Shown one piece after another: positions 1-9,361 of a stretch of DNA of 64,000 nt. A model generated the notes under the pieces. It ran no database searches and was not told the origin of the DNA. It saw only the letters and a program-made list of their open reading frames with translations. Made by a program: the position numbers and the translations under genes. Numbering within the stretch: the stretch's first letter is position 1; the number at the start of each line of letters is the position of its first letter. Location: NCBI RefSeq assembly GCF_013408525.1, contig NZ_JACBZM010000001.1, forward strand, positions 2,294,001 through 2,358,000, written 5' to 3'. This DNA comes from Nocardioides aromaticivorans. Its GTDB lineage: Bacteria > Actinomycetota > Actinomycetes > Propionibacteriales > Nocardioidaceae.

Positions 1-1266
1 CTCGAGGAGGGCAAGTCGGTCCTCTTCCTCCTGGAGGCCAACCCCGGCCCCGGCCTGGGCCTGCTGCTCGCCTACATGGTCTTCGGCCGGGGCATCGCCA
101 AGGCGTCGGCCCCGGGCGCCGCGATCATCCACTTCCTCGGCGGCATCCACGAGATCTACTTCCCCTACGTCCTGATGAAGCCGAAGCTGATCGTCGCGAT
201 GATCGCGGGCGGCATGACCGGCGTCTTCGTCAACGTCGTCTTCGACGTGGGCCTGCGCGCCCCGGCCGCACCCGGCTCGGTGTTCGCCGTCTACGCCCAG
301 ACGGCCAGCGACAGCTATGTCGGCGTCACCCTGTCGATGCTGGCCGCCGCCGGCGTCACCTTCCTCGTCGCCGCCCTCCTGCTCCGTGGCGACACCGACG
401 GGGGCGAGGACCTCGCCGGCGCGACCGCCAGCATGGAGGCGATGAAGGGCAAGCGGTCGATCGCGTCCAGCGCCCTGGCCGGGAGCCGGCGCGGCACCAT
501 CGAGCGGATCGTCTTCGCCTGCGACGCCGGCATGGGCTCGTCCGCGATGGGCGCCTCGGTCCTGCGGCGCAAGATCCAGGCCGCCGGCTTCGGCCAGGTC
601 AGCGTCGTCAACCAGGCGATCGCCAACCTCACCGACACCTTCGACCTCGTCGTCACCCACCGCGACCTCACCGACCGCGCCCGGCAGAAGACGCCGTCGG
701 CCCTGCACGTCTCGGTCGAGGACTTCATGAGCACGCCGCGGTACGACGAGATCGTCGAGCTGCTGGCGGAGAGCGGGTCCACCGCCACCGCTCCTGAGGC
801 CCCCGCGCCGGCAGACGCCGAGGTCCCGGGCAGCGGCGGGGTCCTGTCGACCTCCTCGATCGTGCTGTCCGGAACCGCCCGCACCCGCGACGAGGCGATC
901 ACCGAGGCGGGCGAGCTGCTCGTCGCGGCCGGGGTCGTCGACCCGTCGTACGTCACGGCCATGCACGAGCGTGAGAAGTCGGTCTCCACCCACATGGGCA
1001 ACGGACTGGCGATCCCGCACGGCACCAACGAGGCCAAGGCGGCGGTGCGGCGCACCGGCATCTCGTTCGTCCGCTACGCCGAGCCGGTCGACTGGAACGG
1101 CAAGCCGGCGGAGTTCGTCATCGGCATCGCGGGCACCGGCAACGAGCACCTCGGGCTGCTCGGCCAGATCGCGCACGTCTTCCTCGACAAGGACCAGGTC
1201 GCCCGGCTCCGGGCCGCCAGGACCGAGGACGACGTCCGCGCGGTCCTCGACGGGGTGCACGCCTGA
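1..1266 (+). CDS. mtlA: PTS mannitol transporter IICBA, 5'-truncated
   Basis: This is the mannitol-specific phosphotransferase permease, which imports and phosphorylates mannitol at the membrane. The frame is open from base 1, so the start and roughly the first 200 residues of the IIC domain lie outside the window. The visible IIC part carries the mannitol-type segment GGIHEIYFPYVLM. The IIB domain follows with phospho-cysteine CDAGMGSS (Cys codon at 520-522), then a IIA domain with phospho-histidine in AIPHGT (His codon at 1018-1020). The whole stretch aligns by eye with E. coli MtlA, so all three domains are fused in one chain. A DeoR regulator gene starts 2 nt after the stop, suggesting one operon. 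The substrate call is firm on family resemblance; the missing N-terminus could not be inspected. Confidence 0.95.
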   Translation, partial: LEEGKSVLFLLEANPGPGLGLLLAYMVFGRGIAKASAPGAAIIHFLGGIHEIYFPYVLMKPKLIVAMIAGGMTGVFVNVVFDVGLRAPAAPGSVFAVYAQTASDSYVGVTLSMLAAAGVTFLVAALLLRGDTDGGEDLAGATASMEAMKGKRSIASSALAGSRRGTIERIVFACDAGMGSSAMGASVLRRKIQAAGFGQVSVVNQAIANLTDTFDLVVTHRDLTDRARQKTPSALHVSVEDFMSTPRYDEIVELLAESGSTATAPEAPAPADAEVPGSGGVLSTSSIVLSGTARTRDEAITEAGELLVAAGVVDPSYVTAMHEREKSVSTHMGNGLAIPHGTNEAKAAVRRTGISFVRYAEPVDWNGKPAEFVIGIAGTGNEHLGLLGQIAHVFLDKDQVARLRAARTEDDVRAVLDGVHA

Positions 1267-1268
1267 GG

Positions 1269-2045
1269 GTGCAGCACAATGGCGCCGTGGACTCCGAGAC
1301 CAGGCAGGCGCAGATCCTCGAGCACGCGCGCACGCGCGGCCGGGTCGAGGTGATCGCCATGGCGGACGAGCTCGGTGTCGCGACGGAGACGATCCGCCGC
1401 GACCTCCGGGTGCTCGCCGACCGGCGGCTGGTGAAGCGGACCCACGGCGGTGCCATCCCGCTCGAGAGCGCGACCTTCGAGTCCGGGGTCGAGTACCGCA
1501 GCCGCGTCGACCTCGCCCAGAAGCGCCGGATCGCCGCCGCGGCCGCCGAGCTCCTCCACGGTGCCGAGACGGTCTACATCGACGAGGGCTACAGCCCGCG
1601 GCTGGTCGCGGAGAAGCTGGCGGACAAGGAGCTGACGGTGGTCACCTCCTCGCTCCTGGCGGCCGAGGCGCTGGCCGACAGCGACTCCGTGACGGTGATG
1701 CTGCTGGGCGGCCGGATGCGCGGACGCACCCTGGCGACGGTCGGGGAGTGGAACGCCAGCGTGCTGCGTGGCCTGACCATCGACCTGGCCTTCCTCGGGA
1801 CCAACGCGGTGTCGGTCGAGGACGGCCTCACCACCCCCGACCCGGCCGTCGCGGCCATCAAGGGCGAGGCCGTACGGCGGTCGCGGCGCCGCGTGCTGAT
1901 CGCGGCCCACAGCAAGTTCGGGATCAGCAGCTTCTGCCGGTTCGCGGACGTCGCCGACTTCGAGACGATCGTCACCGGCACCGAGCTCGACAAGGACGAG
2001 GCCGAGCGCTACCACGCGCTCGGCCCCGTCGTCGTCAGGGTCTGA
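1269..2045 (+). CDS. DeoR/GlpR-family sugar-operon regulator
   Basis: A cytoplasmic repressor of about 258 residues. The N-terminal winged helix-turn-helix has the typical ETIRRDLRVLADRRLVKRTHGG block (approximate residues 42-63). The C-terminal DeoR sensor domain binds sugar phosphates in this family, and carries the DEGYSPRLVAEKL and FLGTNAVSVEDGLTTPD blocks. Its position 2 nt after mtlA suggests it senses a mannitol-derived phosphate and controls the PTS operon; that is inference. The start is uncertain: GTG at 1269 abuts the upstream stop, and GTG at 1287 is an equally plausible in-frame start; neither has a well-spaced ribosome site. It converges with the MMPL gene, whose stop lies 9 nt away. 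Confidence 0.9.
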   Translation: MQHNGAVDSETRQAQILEHARTRGRVEVIAMADELGVATETIRRDLRVLADRRLVKRTHGGAIPLESATFESGVEYRSRVDLAQKRRIAAAAAELLHGAETVYIDEGYSPRLVAEKLADKELTVVTSSLLAAEALADSDSVTVMLLGGRMRGRTLATVGEWNASVLRGLTIDLAFLGTNAVSVEDGLTTPDPAVAAIKGEAVRRSRRRVLIAAHSKFGISSFCRFADVADFETIVTGTELDKDEAERYHALGPVVVRV

Positions 2046-2054
2046 CGGCTCCGC

Positions 2055-4256
2055 TCAGCGGACCGGCACCAGCTCCCCGTCCTTCGAGACCCACTCGGTC
2101 GGCGGTGCGGGCGGCGCCGGCGGACCAGCCGGCGCGGGCGGGACGGGCGGACGGCGCCGCGGCCAGGCCCGGTCGCCGAGGAGGACCAGCGCGGCCGGCA
2201 GCACGACCAGCCGGATGACGGTCGCGTCGACGAGGATCGCGGCCGAGAGCCCGACGCCCATCATCTTCATCTCCATCATCGAGAGCGTCGCGAAGATGGC
2301 GAACACCGACACCATCACCGCGGCCGCACTGGTGATCACACCGGCCGTGTCGGCGATCCCGCGGTGCACGGCGTCGCGCACCGGCATCCCGCCGTCGACC
2401 AGCTCGCGGATCCGGCTGAGCACGAACACGTGGTAGTCCATGGAGAGCCCGACCAGCACCACCAGCACGAAGACCGGGATCCAGTCGATCACGAAGCCGG
2501 GGCTGGTGAAGTCGAGCAGGGACTCGCCGACGCCGTGCTGGAAGACGATCGACAGGATGCCGAAGGCGACGCCGACGGACGCCAGGTTGAGCACCGTCGA
2601 GAGCACGCCGAGCACCACGCTGCGGAACGCCACGATCATCATCACCATCGTCAGCAGGAGCACGAGCCCGAGCAGGAGGGGCATCCGCTCGCCCTGCTTG
2701 TGGGCGTAGTCCAGCGACTCGGCCGCACCGCCGCCGACGGCGTGCTCCGCCCCGGCCAGGTCGTCGCCGAGGGCGTCCGGGACGAGCTCCGACCGGAGCC
2801 GCTCCACCGCGGCGGTGGCGCGGTCGTCGGACTCGTCGTAGGGGATCGGCAGGTGCAGGACGGACGTGCCGCCGTCCTCCGAGGTCTGGACGGTGGCACC
2901 CGCCGCGACGAAGTCGCCCGTCCGTCCGGCCGCCGCGGCCAGCTCCTTGAGCGCGCTCTCGGCCGCGCCGGCGTCGGCGCCCGCGACGACGACCTGCGCC
3001 GAGGTGCCCTCGCTCGGGAAGGCCTTCGTGATCGCCCGGAAGGTCTGTACGACGGGGATGTCGGCGGGCAGGGTCTCCGCGCTGGCCTGGTGGGTCTTCA
3101 TCGACAGCGCCGGTACGGCGAGCGCGACCACCCCGATGCCGGCGACGGCCAGGGCGGCCACTGGCCGGCGCACCACGGGGCCGAGCAGGCGACCGCTGAT
3201 CGCGCCGGTCGTCGTACGACGGGTCAGGCGCCACAGCAGCGGGACCCGGGGGCGGTCGACCCAGCGACCCAGCTTGGCCAACAGCGCCGGGAGGACGGTG
3301 ATCGAGCCGAGCACGGCCACGGCGACGACGATGATCGAGCCGGTGGCCAGCGAGTTGAAGGTGACGTCGGTGAGGACGAACAGCCCGGCCAGCGAGGCGA
3401 TCACCGCTCCTCCGGAGACGAGGATGGCGTGCCCGGAGGTCTCGGCGGCGATGGCGACGGCGTCGAGCGTCGTCCGGCCGGCGGCCCGCTCCTGGCGCTC
3501 GCGCTTGAGGTAGAAGAGCGAGTAGTCGACGCCGACGGCCATGCCGATCAGCACGACCATGCTGTAGATCGTCGGCTCCGCCGGGACGAGGTGGGAGACC
3601 GGCGCGCAGATCCCGATCGTGGCCGCGACGCTGGTCGCCGCGAGCAGCACCGGCAGTCCGGCCGCGATGAGGGCGCCGAAGGCGAGCAGCATCAGCGCCA
3701 GCGTGATCGGCAGGCTGAACAGCTCCGCGGAGTGGAGGTCCTCGCCGACCCGCTCGTCGATCGCCTCGTCGATGGTGACGTCGCCGGCCTGCTCGACGAC
3801 GAGCTGCGGGTGGTCCGCCTGGACGGCTGCGGTGGCGTCGAGCAGGGGATCGGCGTCGATGTCGTCGGAGGTGAGCTCGACCGGCACGAGGAGGGCGCTG
3901 CCGTCCTCGCTCGGTACGACGTCGCCGACGCCGGAGACGCCCTCGACGCCGCGCATCCGGTCGGCCACCTCGGTAGCCGCGTCCCGCGCCTCGGCGCCGT
4001 CCAGGCGGCCGGAGCGGGAGGTGATGAGGACGTTCTCGGTCGGCGGGCTGTCCAGGCCGGCGGACTCCATCAGGGCCTCGGCGCGACCGGACTCGCCCAC
4101 GCGGTAGTCGGCGTCCTCGACCTCGTTGGTGGGGACGGCCCCGGCGAGGCCGACGGCCACGACGACGAGGAGCAGCCACGCGCCGATCGCGCGCCACGGG
4201 TGGGTCGCGCTCCAGCGCGCGGCCCGGGTGGGCAACGCGGTGAGGGGGTTGGACAT
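2055..4256 (-). CDS. MMPL-family RND transporter
   Basis: A 733-residue inner-membrane exporter of the MmpL/RND superfamily, which moves lipids or hydrophobic drugs using the proton gradient. It has the family layout: one N-terminal membrane helix, a large outside loop, a five-to-six-helix bundle (approximate residues 180-350), and a second loop and bundle. Conserved [20 protein letters not shown] and the matching [19 protein letters not shown] mark the two helix-4 regions with their Asp-Tyr pair. The C-terminus is a short proline-rich tail. ATG at 4256 has an AAGGAG site 6 nt upstream (complement of 4263-4268). It is divergent from a histidine kinase/response regulator pair, which may control it. 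The substrate cannot be read from sequence. Confidence 0.92.
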   Translation of the reverse strand: MSNPLTALPTRAARWSATHPWRAIGAWLLLVVVAVGLAGAVPTNEVEDADYRVGESGRAEALMESAGLDSPPTENVLITSRSGRLDGAEARDAATEVADRMRGVEGVSGVGDVVPSEDGSALLVPVELTSDDIDADPLLDATAAVQADHPQLVVEQAGDVTIDEAIDERVGEDLHSAELFSLPITLALMLLAFGALIAAGLPVLLAATSVAATIGICAPVSHLVPAEPTIYSMVVLIGMAVGVDYSLFYLKRERQERAAGRTTLDAVAIAAETSGHAILVSGGAVIASLAGLFVLTDVTFNSLATGSIIVVAVAVLGSITVLPALLAKLGRWVDRPRVPLLWRLTRRTTTGAISGRLLGPVVRRPVAALAVAGIGVVALAVPALSMKTHQASAETLPADIPVVQTFRAITKAFPSEGTSAQVVVAGADAGAAESALKELAAAAGRTGDFVAAGATVQTSEDGGTSVLHLPIPYDESDDRATAAVERLRSELVPDALGDDLAGAEHAVGGGAAESLDYAHKQGERMPLLLGLVLLLTMVMMIVAFRSVVLGVLSTVLNLASVGVAFGILSIVFQHGVGESLLDFTSPGFVIDWIPVFVLVVLVGLSMDYHVFVLSRIRELVDGGMPVRDAVHRGIADTAGVITSAAAVMVSVFAIFATLSMMEMKMMGVGLSAAILVDATVIRLVVLPAALVLLGDRAWPRRRPPVPPAPAGPPAPPAPPTEWVSKDGELVPVR

Positions 4257-4335
4257 GAGGTGCTCCTTGGGGGCTGGGAGGGGGTGCCCGGAGGCGGTGC
4301 TCCCAGCGAACCGTCGGCGGCGCCCGGGGTCAGGG

Positions 4336-4371
4336 GTGGTGCGACCCGACCCGTGGTGGTGCCTGCACCAC
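4336..4371. promoter_or_regulatory. Candidate regulator site between MMPL and two-component genes
   Basis: The 149-bp divergent gap holds GTGGTGC at 4336-4342 and again at 4356-4362. The second copy forms a perfect palindrome with GCACCAC at 4365-4371 across a 2-bp centre. A 20-bp step between half-sites and a location between two divergent promoters suit a dimeric response regulator. Binding by the adjacent NarL-type regulator is inference. Confidence 0.4.
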
Positions 4372-4405
4372 TGCCGTTTCCGCGATCGCGCGGGAGGATG
4401 GGGCG

Positions 4406-5575
4406 GTGAGCACCCGCCCGGAAGCCGTCGTCGACAGCGCCGTCGACGCGCGTGCCGGACGCTGGGCGGCCACGGGCTTCGCGGTCCTGCACGTCCTGCT
4501 CTTCGTGCCGGTCGTGCTCACCTTCGTGCTCGTCACGGTCAGCGCGGTGCTGGTGGTCGTGTGGCTGGGCGTCGTCCTGCTGGCCGGCGTGCTCCCGGCG
4601 ATGCGTGGGCTGGTCGGCATCCACCGCTGGATCGCGTCGCGCCTCCTCGGGGCGCCGCTCCCGGCGCCGTACCGACCGCTGCCCGGAGGGCTCCTGCGCG
4701 ACCTGAACACGCGCGCGACCGACCCCCTGACCTGGCGCGAGATCCTCTGGATGCTGTGGGCGATGACCTTCGGCTTCGCCATCTCGCTCCTGGCGCTGGC
4801 GCTCTTCCTCGGCGTCGTCACCTGGCCGATCTGGTGGTACGGCGTCGGCCCGCTGATGCGCGCCCGCGCAGTCGTCGACCGGGCGATCCTGACCATCGGC
4901 CGCACCGAGCGCCTGGAGCAGCGCGTGCAGGCGTTGACGGAGTCGCGGGCCGTCGTCGTCGACCACTCCGCCGCCGAGCTGCGCCGGATCGAGCGCGACC
5001 TGCACGACGGGCCGCAGGCGCGACTGGCGGCCGTGTCGCTGAGCCTCGGCCTCGCCGACGACCTGTTCGAGACCGATCCCGACGCCGCGCGCAGGCTCAT
5101 CAACGAAGCCAGGACGACGTCGTCCAGCGCGCTGGGGGAGCTGCGCGACGTCGTCCGCGGCATCCATCCGCCGGTGCTCGCCGACCGGGGTCTCGGGGGT
5201 GCGGTCGCGGCCCTCGCCATCGACATGCCCGTCCCCGTCGACCTCGACCTCGAGCTGCCCGAGCGGCTGCCGGCGCCCGTCGAGTCCGCGGTCTACTTCA
5301 CCGTCGCCGAGTCGCTCGCGAACACCGCGAAGCACGCCGGCGCCGGACAGGTGGCGATCCGGCTGCACCACGCGGACGGCCTGCTGCGCGGCGAGGTCCG
5401 CGACGACGGCCGGGGCGGCGCGAACCCCCGCTCGGGCACCGGCCTGCAGGGAATTGCCGCGCGGCTGGCGGCCTTCGACGGCACGATGTCCGTGTCGAGC
5501 CCGGTGGGCGGGCCGACCGTCGTGAGCTGGGAGGTCCCGTGCGCATCGTCCTCGCCGAAGACCACGCCCTCCTGA
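4406..5575 (+). CDS. NarL-class sensor histidine kinase
   Basis: A 389-residue membrane sensor kinase. Two hydrophobic pairs (approximate residues 22-65 and 115-147) give about four membrane helices with little outside sequence. The HisKA_3 dimerisation helix contains the phospho-acceptor His200 in [14 protein letters not shown]. The HATPase domain follows, with an N-box-like [10 protein letters not shown] and a G-box DDGRGG and GTGLQGI. The GTG start at 4406 has GGAGG at 4393-4397. The 3' end overlaps the response regulator by 37 nt in another frame, so the pair is co-translated. The signal is unknown; with a near-absent sensor domain it probably detects membrane or cell-envelope stress, which would fit the divergent MMPL exporter (inference). 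Confidence 0.93.
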   Translation: MSTRPEAVVDSAVDARAGRWAATGFAVLHVLLFVPVVLTFVLVTVSAVLVVVWLGVVLLAGVLPAMRGLVGIHRWIASRLLGAPLPAPYRPLPGGLLRDLNTRATDPLTWREILWMLWAMTFGFAISLLALALFLGVVTWPIWWYGVGPLMRARAVVDRAILTIGRTERLEQRVQALTESRAVVVDHSAAELRRIERDLHDGPQARLAAVSLSLGLADDLFETDPDAARRLINEARTTSSSALGELRDVVRGIHPPVLADRGLGGAVAALAIDMPVPVDLDLELPERLPAPVESAVYFTVAESLANTAKHAGAGQVAIRLHHADGLLRGEVRDDGRGGANPRSGTGLQGIAARLAAFDGTMSVSSPVGGPTVVSWEVPCASSSPKTTPS

Positions 5576-6180
5576 GGGCCGGCCTGACGCAGCTGCTGGA
5601 GGCGAAGGGCTTCGACGTGCTGCACGCCGTCGACAACCTGCCCGAGCTGGAGCGGGCGCTCGAGGATCCCGACGCGGACGCGGCCGTCGTCGACGTACGG
5701 ATGCCGCCGACGTTCACCGACGAGGGTCTGCGGGCGGCCATCGCCGCCCGCGCCAGCCGGCCGGGCTTCCCGGTCCTCGTGCTGTCGCAGTACGTCGAGC
5801 AGCTCTACGCCCGCGAGCTGCTGGCCAGCGGCGAGGGCGCCGTCGGCTACCTCCTCAAGGACCGGGTCGCCGACGTCGCCGAGTTCGTCGACGCGCTGCG
5901 CCGGGTCGCCGCCGGCGCCACGGTGCTCGACCCGTCGGTCGTCGCGGCGGTGCTCGAGCGGCGCCGCGACTCGCCCCTCGAGCGGCTCACCGAGCGCGAG
6001 CGCGAGGTGCTGGCGCTGATGGCCGAGGGCCGCGCCAACGCGGGCATCGCGCAGTCGCTGGTCGTCACCGAGAAGGCCGTCGCCAAGCACATCAACAGCA
6101 TCTTCGCGAAGCTCGACCTGCCCGCCGACACCGACGACCACCGTCGGGTGCGGGCGGTGCTGGCCTATCTGGGGGTCTGA
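5539..6180 (+). CDS. LuxR/NarL-type response regulator
   Basis: A 213-residue transcription factor. The receiver domain shows the acidic pair ED (residues 7-8), phospho-acceptor Asp52 in [10 protein letters not shown], and the Lys of LLKDRV. The C-terminal LuxR helix-turn-helix carries [22 protein letters not shown] and the recognition-helix block [17 protein letters not shown] at 5539 lies inside the kinase gene and has GGAGG at 5530-5534; this start gives a receiver beginning VRIVLAED, as expected for the family. It is the cognate partner of the kinase encoded just upstream. Targets may include its own promoter and the MMPL gene (inference). Confidence 0.93.
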   Translation: MRIVLAEDHALLRAGLTQLLEAKGFDVLHAVDNLPELERALEDPDADAAVVDVRMPPTFTDEGLRAAIAARASRPGFPVLVLSQYVEQLYARELLASGEGAVGYLLKDRVADVAEFVDALRRVAAGATVLDPSVVAAVLERRRDSPLERLTEREREVLALMAEGRANAGIAQSLVVTEKAVAKHINSIFAKLDLPADTDDHRRVRAVLAYLGV

Positions 6181-6190
6181 GGCGCGCGGC

Positions 6191-6937
6191 TCAGCGCGCC
6201 AGCTCGTCGATCAGCGCACGGGCCGCGACGGCACTGCCCGGGAGGCGCTCCCACCAGGCGCGGCACCGGCCCTGGCTGGGGGAGAGCGCCATCCGGCAGT
6301 CGAGGTCGGTGACGACCCCGGTGAGGCGCCGGTCCAGGTCGGGGGCGCGACGGACCACGCCGCCGAGCCGGCGCGGGTTCAGCTCGGCGACCATCGCGCA
6401 CTCCGGCACGACGCCGGTGATCAGGTCGGCGGCGCTGGCCCGGCGCAGAGACGCCTCGAGCCGGGCGAAGCCGGCCTGGACGTCGTCGCGCACGACGGGC
6501 AGCTCGACGACCATCATCGCGTGGGTGCTGGCGATGTCGTCGTCGGCCAGCCAGCCGTCGCCCGCGATCCGGTACAACGCTGCGACCTGCGACTGGACGT
6601 GCTGGATGCTGGCCAGCCCGGTGAGCGGGTCGGCGCAGCTCAGCCCGTTGTAGCGCTCCTGGGTCGCGTCACCCCAGGCGAGGGCCACCAGCCGGGTGAG
6701 CCGCGCGCCGGGCGCCTCGCCGCGTACGGCGGCCACGGTGTCGTCGAGGTCACCCAGGCACACGTCGAGCCCCTCGCCGTTCAGCGCGTACGACGACCCG
6801 AAGGCGCGCGCCGCGTCCTCCAGGTCGAGGTCGTGGACCAGGGCGTCGGCCAGGTCGCGTCCGCCGCGGGGGACCACGGCGGTCGGCCGCACCCCCGGCT
6901 GCGCGGCCCGGCCGCGCAGCCGGCGCCAGCGAGCCAT
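6191..6937 (-). CDS. Degenerate GGDEF-like protein, epimerase operon
   Basis: A 248-residue cytoplasmic protein without membrane segments or signal peptide. Residues 103-109 read DPLTGLA, the hallmark opening of a GGDEF diguanylate cyclase domain. A hydrophobic strand (HAMMVVELP) and an LRRASAADLITGVVPEC segment follow where the metal-binding strand and GGDEF loop would be. The GGDEF loop itself is replaced by VVPEC, so catalysis is unlikely. The ATG overlaps the TGA of the 2-epimerase gene (TGATG), indicating translational coupling. A role as a non-catalytic regulator of surface-polymer synthesis is inference. I do not recognise a named family, and the fold call rests on the first motif mainly. 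Confidence 0.6.
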   Translation of the reverse strand: MARWRRLRGRAAQPGVRPTAVVPRGGRDLADALVHDLDLEDAARAFGSSYALNGEGLDVCLGDLDDTVAAVRGEAPGARLTRLVALAWGDATQERYNGLSCADPLTGLASIQHVQSQVAALYRIAGDGWLADDDIASTHAMMVVELPVVRDDVQAGFARLEASLRRASAADLITGVVPECAMVAELNPRRLGGVVRRAPDLDRRLTGVVTDLDCRMALSPSQGRCRAWWERLPGSAVAARALIDELAR

Positions 6938-8106
6938 CACGCGACCGCACTGCCCGGCGCGGTGCGTGCGCCCGCGCCGAGCAGCTCCGCGATCGCGTCC
7001 GCGCAGCGCGCTCCGGCGCGCCCGTCCCCGAAGGGGTTCCGGAGCTGTGCCATGGCGCGGTAGGCGACCGGGTCGTGGAGCAGGCGCTCGGCCTCGGCGA
7101 CGAGCAGCGCGGGGTCGGTCCCGACGAGCCTCGCCGTACCCGCCTCGACGGCCTCGGGGCGCTCGGTGCTCTCGCGGACGACGAGCACCGGCTTGTCGAG
7201 GCTCGGCGCCTCCTCCTGGATCCCACCTGAGTCGGTGACCAGCAGGTCGGCGGCGGTGAGCAGGGTGACGAACTCGGGGTAGGGCATCGGCGAGCACACG
7301 GTGATGTCCGGGCAGCGGTCGACGACCTCGCCGACGCTGGCGCGCACGAGCGGGTTCGGGTGCAGGGGGACGACGACCTTGAGCCCCGGGCTGCGGCGGG
7401 TCAGCTCCTCGAGCGCCTCGGCGACCCGGCGCAGGGGAGCACCGTGCGACTCGCGCCGGTGCAGGGTGGCGACCACCAGGCGCTCGGCCGCATCGATCGT
7501 GGCGCGGACCAGCGGGTCCTCGATCGGGTGCGCCCGTGCGCTCGTCTCGAGCAGGGCGTCGATCACCGTGTTGCCGGTGACGACGATCGCCTCCTCGCGC
7601 ACGCCCTCGGCGAGCAGGTTGGCGCGGGACAGCGCGGTCGGCGCGAGGTGCAGGTCGGCCATCACCCCCGTGAGCCGGCGGTTCAGCTCCTCGGGGAAGG
7701 GCGAGAGCAGGTCGTGGGTGCGCAGGCCCGCCTCGAGGTGGACGACCGGTACGCCGGCGTACCGCGCCGACAGCGCCCCGGCCATCGAGGTGGTCGTGTC
7801 CCCGTGCACCACCACCGCGGACGGCTGGAGCCTCTCGAGCTCGGCCGTCAGGGCGACGACGACCCGGCTGGTCAGCCCCGCCAGCCCCTGGCCCTCGGTC
7901 ATCACGGCGAGGTCGACGTCGGGCTCCATGCCGAACCAGGCGTGGAGGCCGGTGAGCAGGTCCCGGTGCTGGCCGGTCGAGACGAGCACGGGCCGCAGTC
8001 GCGGGTGGTCACGCAGCGCCCGCCACAGGGGCGCGACCTTCACCGCCTCGGGACGGGTGCCGTAGACGATGGCAACGGTCTTGCGATGGGTCTCTGGGTG
8101 CTGCAC
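6937..8106 (-). CDS. wecB: UDP-GlcNAc 2-epimerase (non-hydrolysing)
   Basis: A 389-residue cytosolic enzyme that interconverts UDP-N-acetylglucosamine and UDP-N-acetylmannosamine, feeding cell-wall or capsule polymers. Family motifs are all present: GTRPEAVKVAPL at the N-terminus, STGQHRDLL, VVHGDTTTSMAGALSA, VVHLEAGLRTHDLLSPFPEE, and the C-terminal TDSGGIQEEAPSLDKPVLVVRE. Length is normal. The GTG start at 8106 is preceded by GGAGG (complement of 8111-8115) with a 4-nt spacer. It is divergent from the sortase gene, and both promoters face outward from a shared region that carries inverted CGCGTAAG motifs. This links precursor supply to the surface-protein locus (inference). Confidence 0.93.
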   Translation of the reverse strand: MQHPETHRKTVAIVYGTRPEAVKVAPLWRALRDHPRLRPVLVSTGQHRDLLTGLHAWFGMEPDVDLAVMTEGQGLAGLTSRVVVALTAELERLQPSAVVVHGDTTTSMAGALSARYAGVPVVHLEAGLRTHDLLSPFPEELNRRLTGVMADLHLAPTALSRANLLAEGVREEAIVVTGNTVIDALLETSARAHPIEDPLVRATIDAAERLVVATLHRRESHGAPLRRVAEALEELTRRSPGLKVVVPLHPNPLVRASVGEVVDRCPDITVCSPMPYPEFVTLLTAADLLVTDSGGIQEEAPSLDKPVLVVRESTERPEAVEAGTARLVGTDPALLVAEAERLLHDPVAYRAMAQLRNPFGDGRAGARCADAIAELLGAGARTAPGSAVA

Positions 8107-8182
8107 TTTTCCTCCGGAAGCTGGGTGCGGGCGGCCTCCCTCCAGCCGCCCACACCCCTCCTGACACCGCCCCCGCCACTCC

Positions 8183-8247
8183 CTTACGCGACTCGGCCCG
8201 TGCCGCCGCCGGCGGCCGGAAGGTAAAGAAATCCGGAATCGCGTAAG
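8183..8247. promoter_or_regulatory. Inverted CGCGTAAG pair between wecB and sortase
   Basis: CGCGTAAG occurs on the minus strand at 8190-8183 (toward wecB) and on the plus strand at 8240-8247 (toward the sortase). The extended match between the two is GARTCGCGTAAGGRA. A third copy sits before the LAATG protein at 11359. The element could be a -10 or core promoter of an alternative sigma factor, possibly the ECF factor encoded in the same locus, or an operator. A GC palindrome (8203-8214) lies between the two copies. Confidence 0.45.
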
Positions 8248-8343
8248 GAAACGGCTGCACGGGTGTCTGGTACTGCGTCGGCGCCGCCGGCCCTTCTCGC
8301 GCGCCCGCGGGGAGGATCAGGACCAGCACCACCCGGGGACCAC

Positions 8344-9144
8344 GTGAGCCAGCACCACCCAGCGACGATCCCGTCGCCGCGGGAGCCCGCGTCCCTGCCC
8401 GGCGCGCCTTTGGACGGTGGGCGGCACCGCGCCCCGGCCGGCCGGTCCCGCGCCGAGCGCCACCGCCTGGGCCTGATGGTGGTCGCGGAGCTGGTGCTCA
8501 CCGCCAGCGCGCTGCTGCTGCTCTACCTCGGCTGGTACCTCGTCGTGGACGACCACGCCGTCGCCGCCGACCAGCACGCGGCGGCGACCCGGATGCTGCG
8601 GGAGTGGGACGCCCTCCCGGCGTCCGGTCCCCGCGCGCCGGAGAGCCCGAGCGCGCCGTCGGACGTCGAGGTCGGCGACCGGTTCGCCGTGATCCGGGTC
8701 CCCCGCTTCGGCGACGACTGGCTGCGGCCCGTCATCGAGGGGACCTCGACCGCCCAGCTCGACGAGGGGGTCGGCCACTACGCCGGTACGGCGTTGCCCG
8801 GCCAGGTCGGCAACTTCTCGGTGGCCGGTCACCGGCTCACCCACGGCAGCGCCTTCACCCGCATCGCCGAGCTGGAGGTGGGCGACGTCGTCGGGGTGCG
8901 GACCGCCACGACCTGGTTCGTCTACCGGGTGACGAGCAGCGAGATCGTCGCGCCGGGCGACGTCCAGGTCATCGCCCCCGTCCCGGACGCACCGGGAGCC
9001 GCCCCGACGGAGCCGGTCATGACCCTGACGTCGTGCCACCCGCTCTACGGCAGCAGCGAGCGGTATGTCGTCCACGCGTCCCTGCTCGCGTCCGCGCCCG
9101 CCTCCGACGGTGTGCCCGACGAGCTGCGCGCGGAGGTGGCGTGA
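8344..9144 (+). CDS. Class E-like sortase
   Basis: A membrane transpeptidase that cleaves a C-terminal LPXTG-like signal (LAXTG for class E) and links the protein to the cell wall. From GTG 8344 it has 266 residues: a proline-rich cytoplasmic head, one membrane helix (approximate residues 43-66), then the sortase barrel. The catalytic triad is visible as His163 in VAGHRLTH, Cys231 in TLTSCHPLYG, and Arg240 in SERYVVHA. GTG 8263 would add 27 residues, but 8344 is preferred because it leaves room for a leader behind the promoter-like motif at 8240. A small membrane protein gene follows 1 nt after the stop. The LAATG protein at 11432 is the obvious candidate substrate nearby. Confidence 0.9.
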   Translation: MSQHHPATIPSPREPASLPGAPLDGGRHRAPAGRSRAERHRLGLMVVAELVLTASALLLLYLGWYLVVDDHAVAADQHAAATRMLREWDALPASGPRAPESPSAPSDVEVGDRFAVIRVPRFGDDWLRPVIEGTSTAQLDEGVGHYAGTALPGQVGNFSVAGHRLTHGSAFTRIAELEVGDVVGVRTATTWFVYRVTSSEIVAPGDVQVIAPVPDAPGAAPTEPVMTLTSCHPLYGSSERYVVHASLLASAPASDGVPDELRAEVA

Positions 9145-9145
9145 G

Positions 9146-9361
9146 ATGTACGCCTGGCTCTGGCGCCACCTGCCCGGTGGCCGGCGCGCCCGCACGGCCC
9201 AGGCCTGCCTCGCGCTCCTGCTCGTCGTGCTCGTGTGCTTCGTGTGGGTCTTCCCCGCCGTGAGCACGCTGCTGGAGCGCAACGGCGCGACCGTGGGGTC
9301 CGCGCCGCACCTGATCGACCGAAGGGAACCACCGGTGGCCGTGACGAGGGCTGACGCATGA
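9146..9361 (+). CDS. Small sortase-linked membrane protein
   Basis: A 71-residue protein with one strong membrane helix (approximate residues 18-42) behind a basic start MYAWLWRHLPGGRRAR and a short outside tail. This MYxWxWRxLPG type of small protein is commonly encoded beside class E sortase genes in actinobacteria (recalled family knowledge). ATG at 9146 lies one base after the sortase stop and has GGAGG at 9132-9136. Its own stop overlaps the sigma-factor start (ATGA), so sortase, this protein and the sigma factor are translationally linked. Its function is unknown; a role in assisting or positioning the sortase is inference. Confidence 0.75.
   Translation: MYAWLWRHLPGGRRARTAQACLALLLVVLVCFVWVFPAVSTLLERNGATVGSAPHLIDRREPPVAVTRADA

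Noticed and set aside
2364..4409. Long open frame antisense to the MMPL gene
   Set aside because: Its product is low-complexity Asp/Gly/Arg/His-rich sequence without a domain; it is a GC-driven shadow of the MMPL frame.
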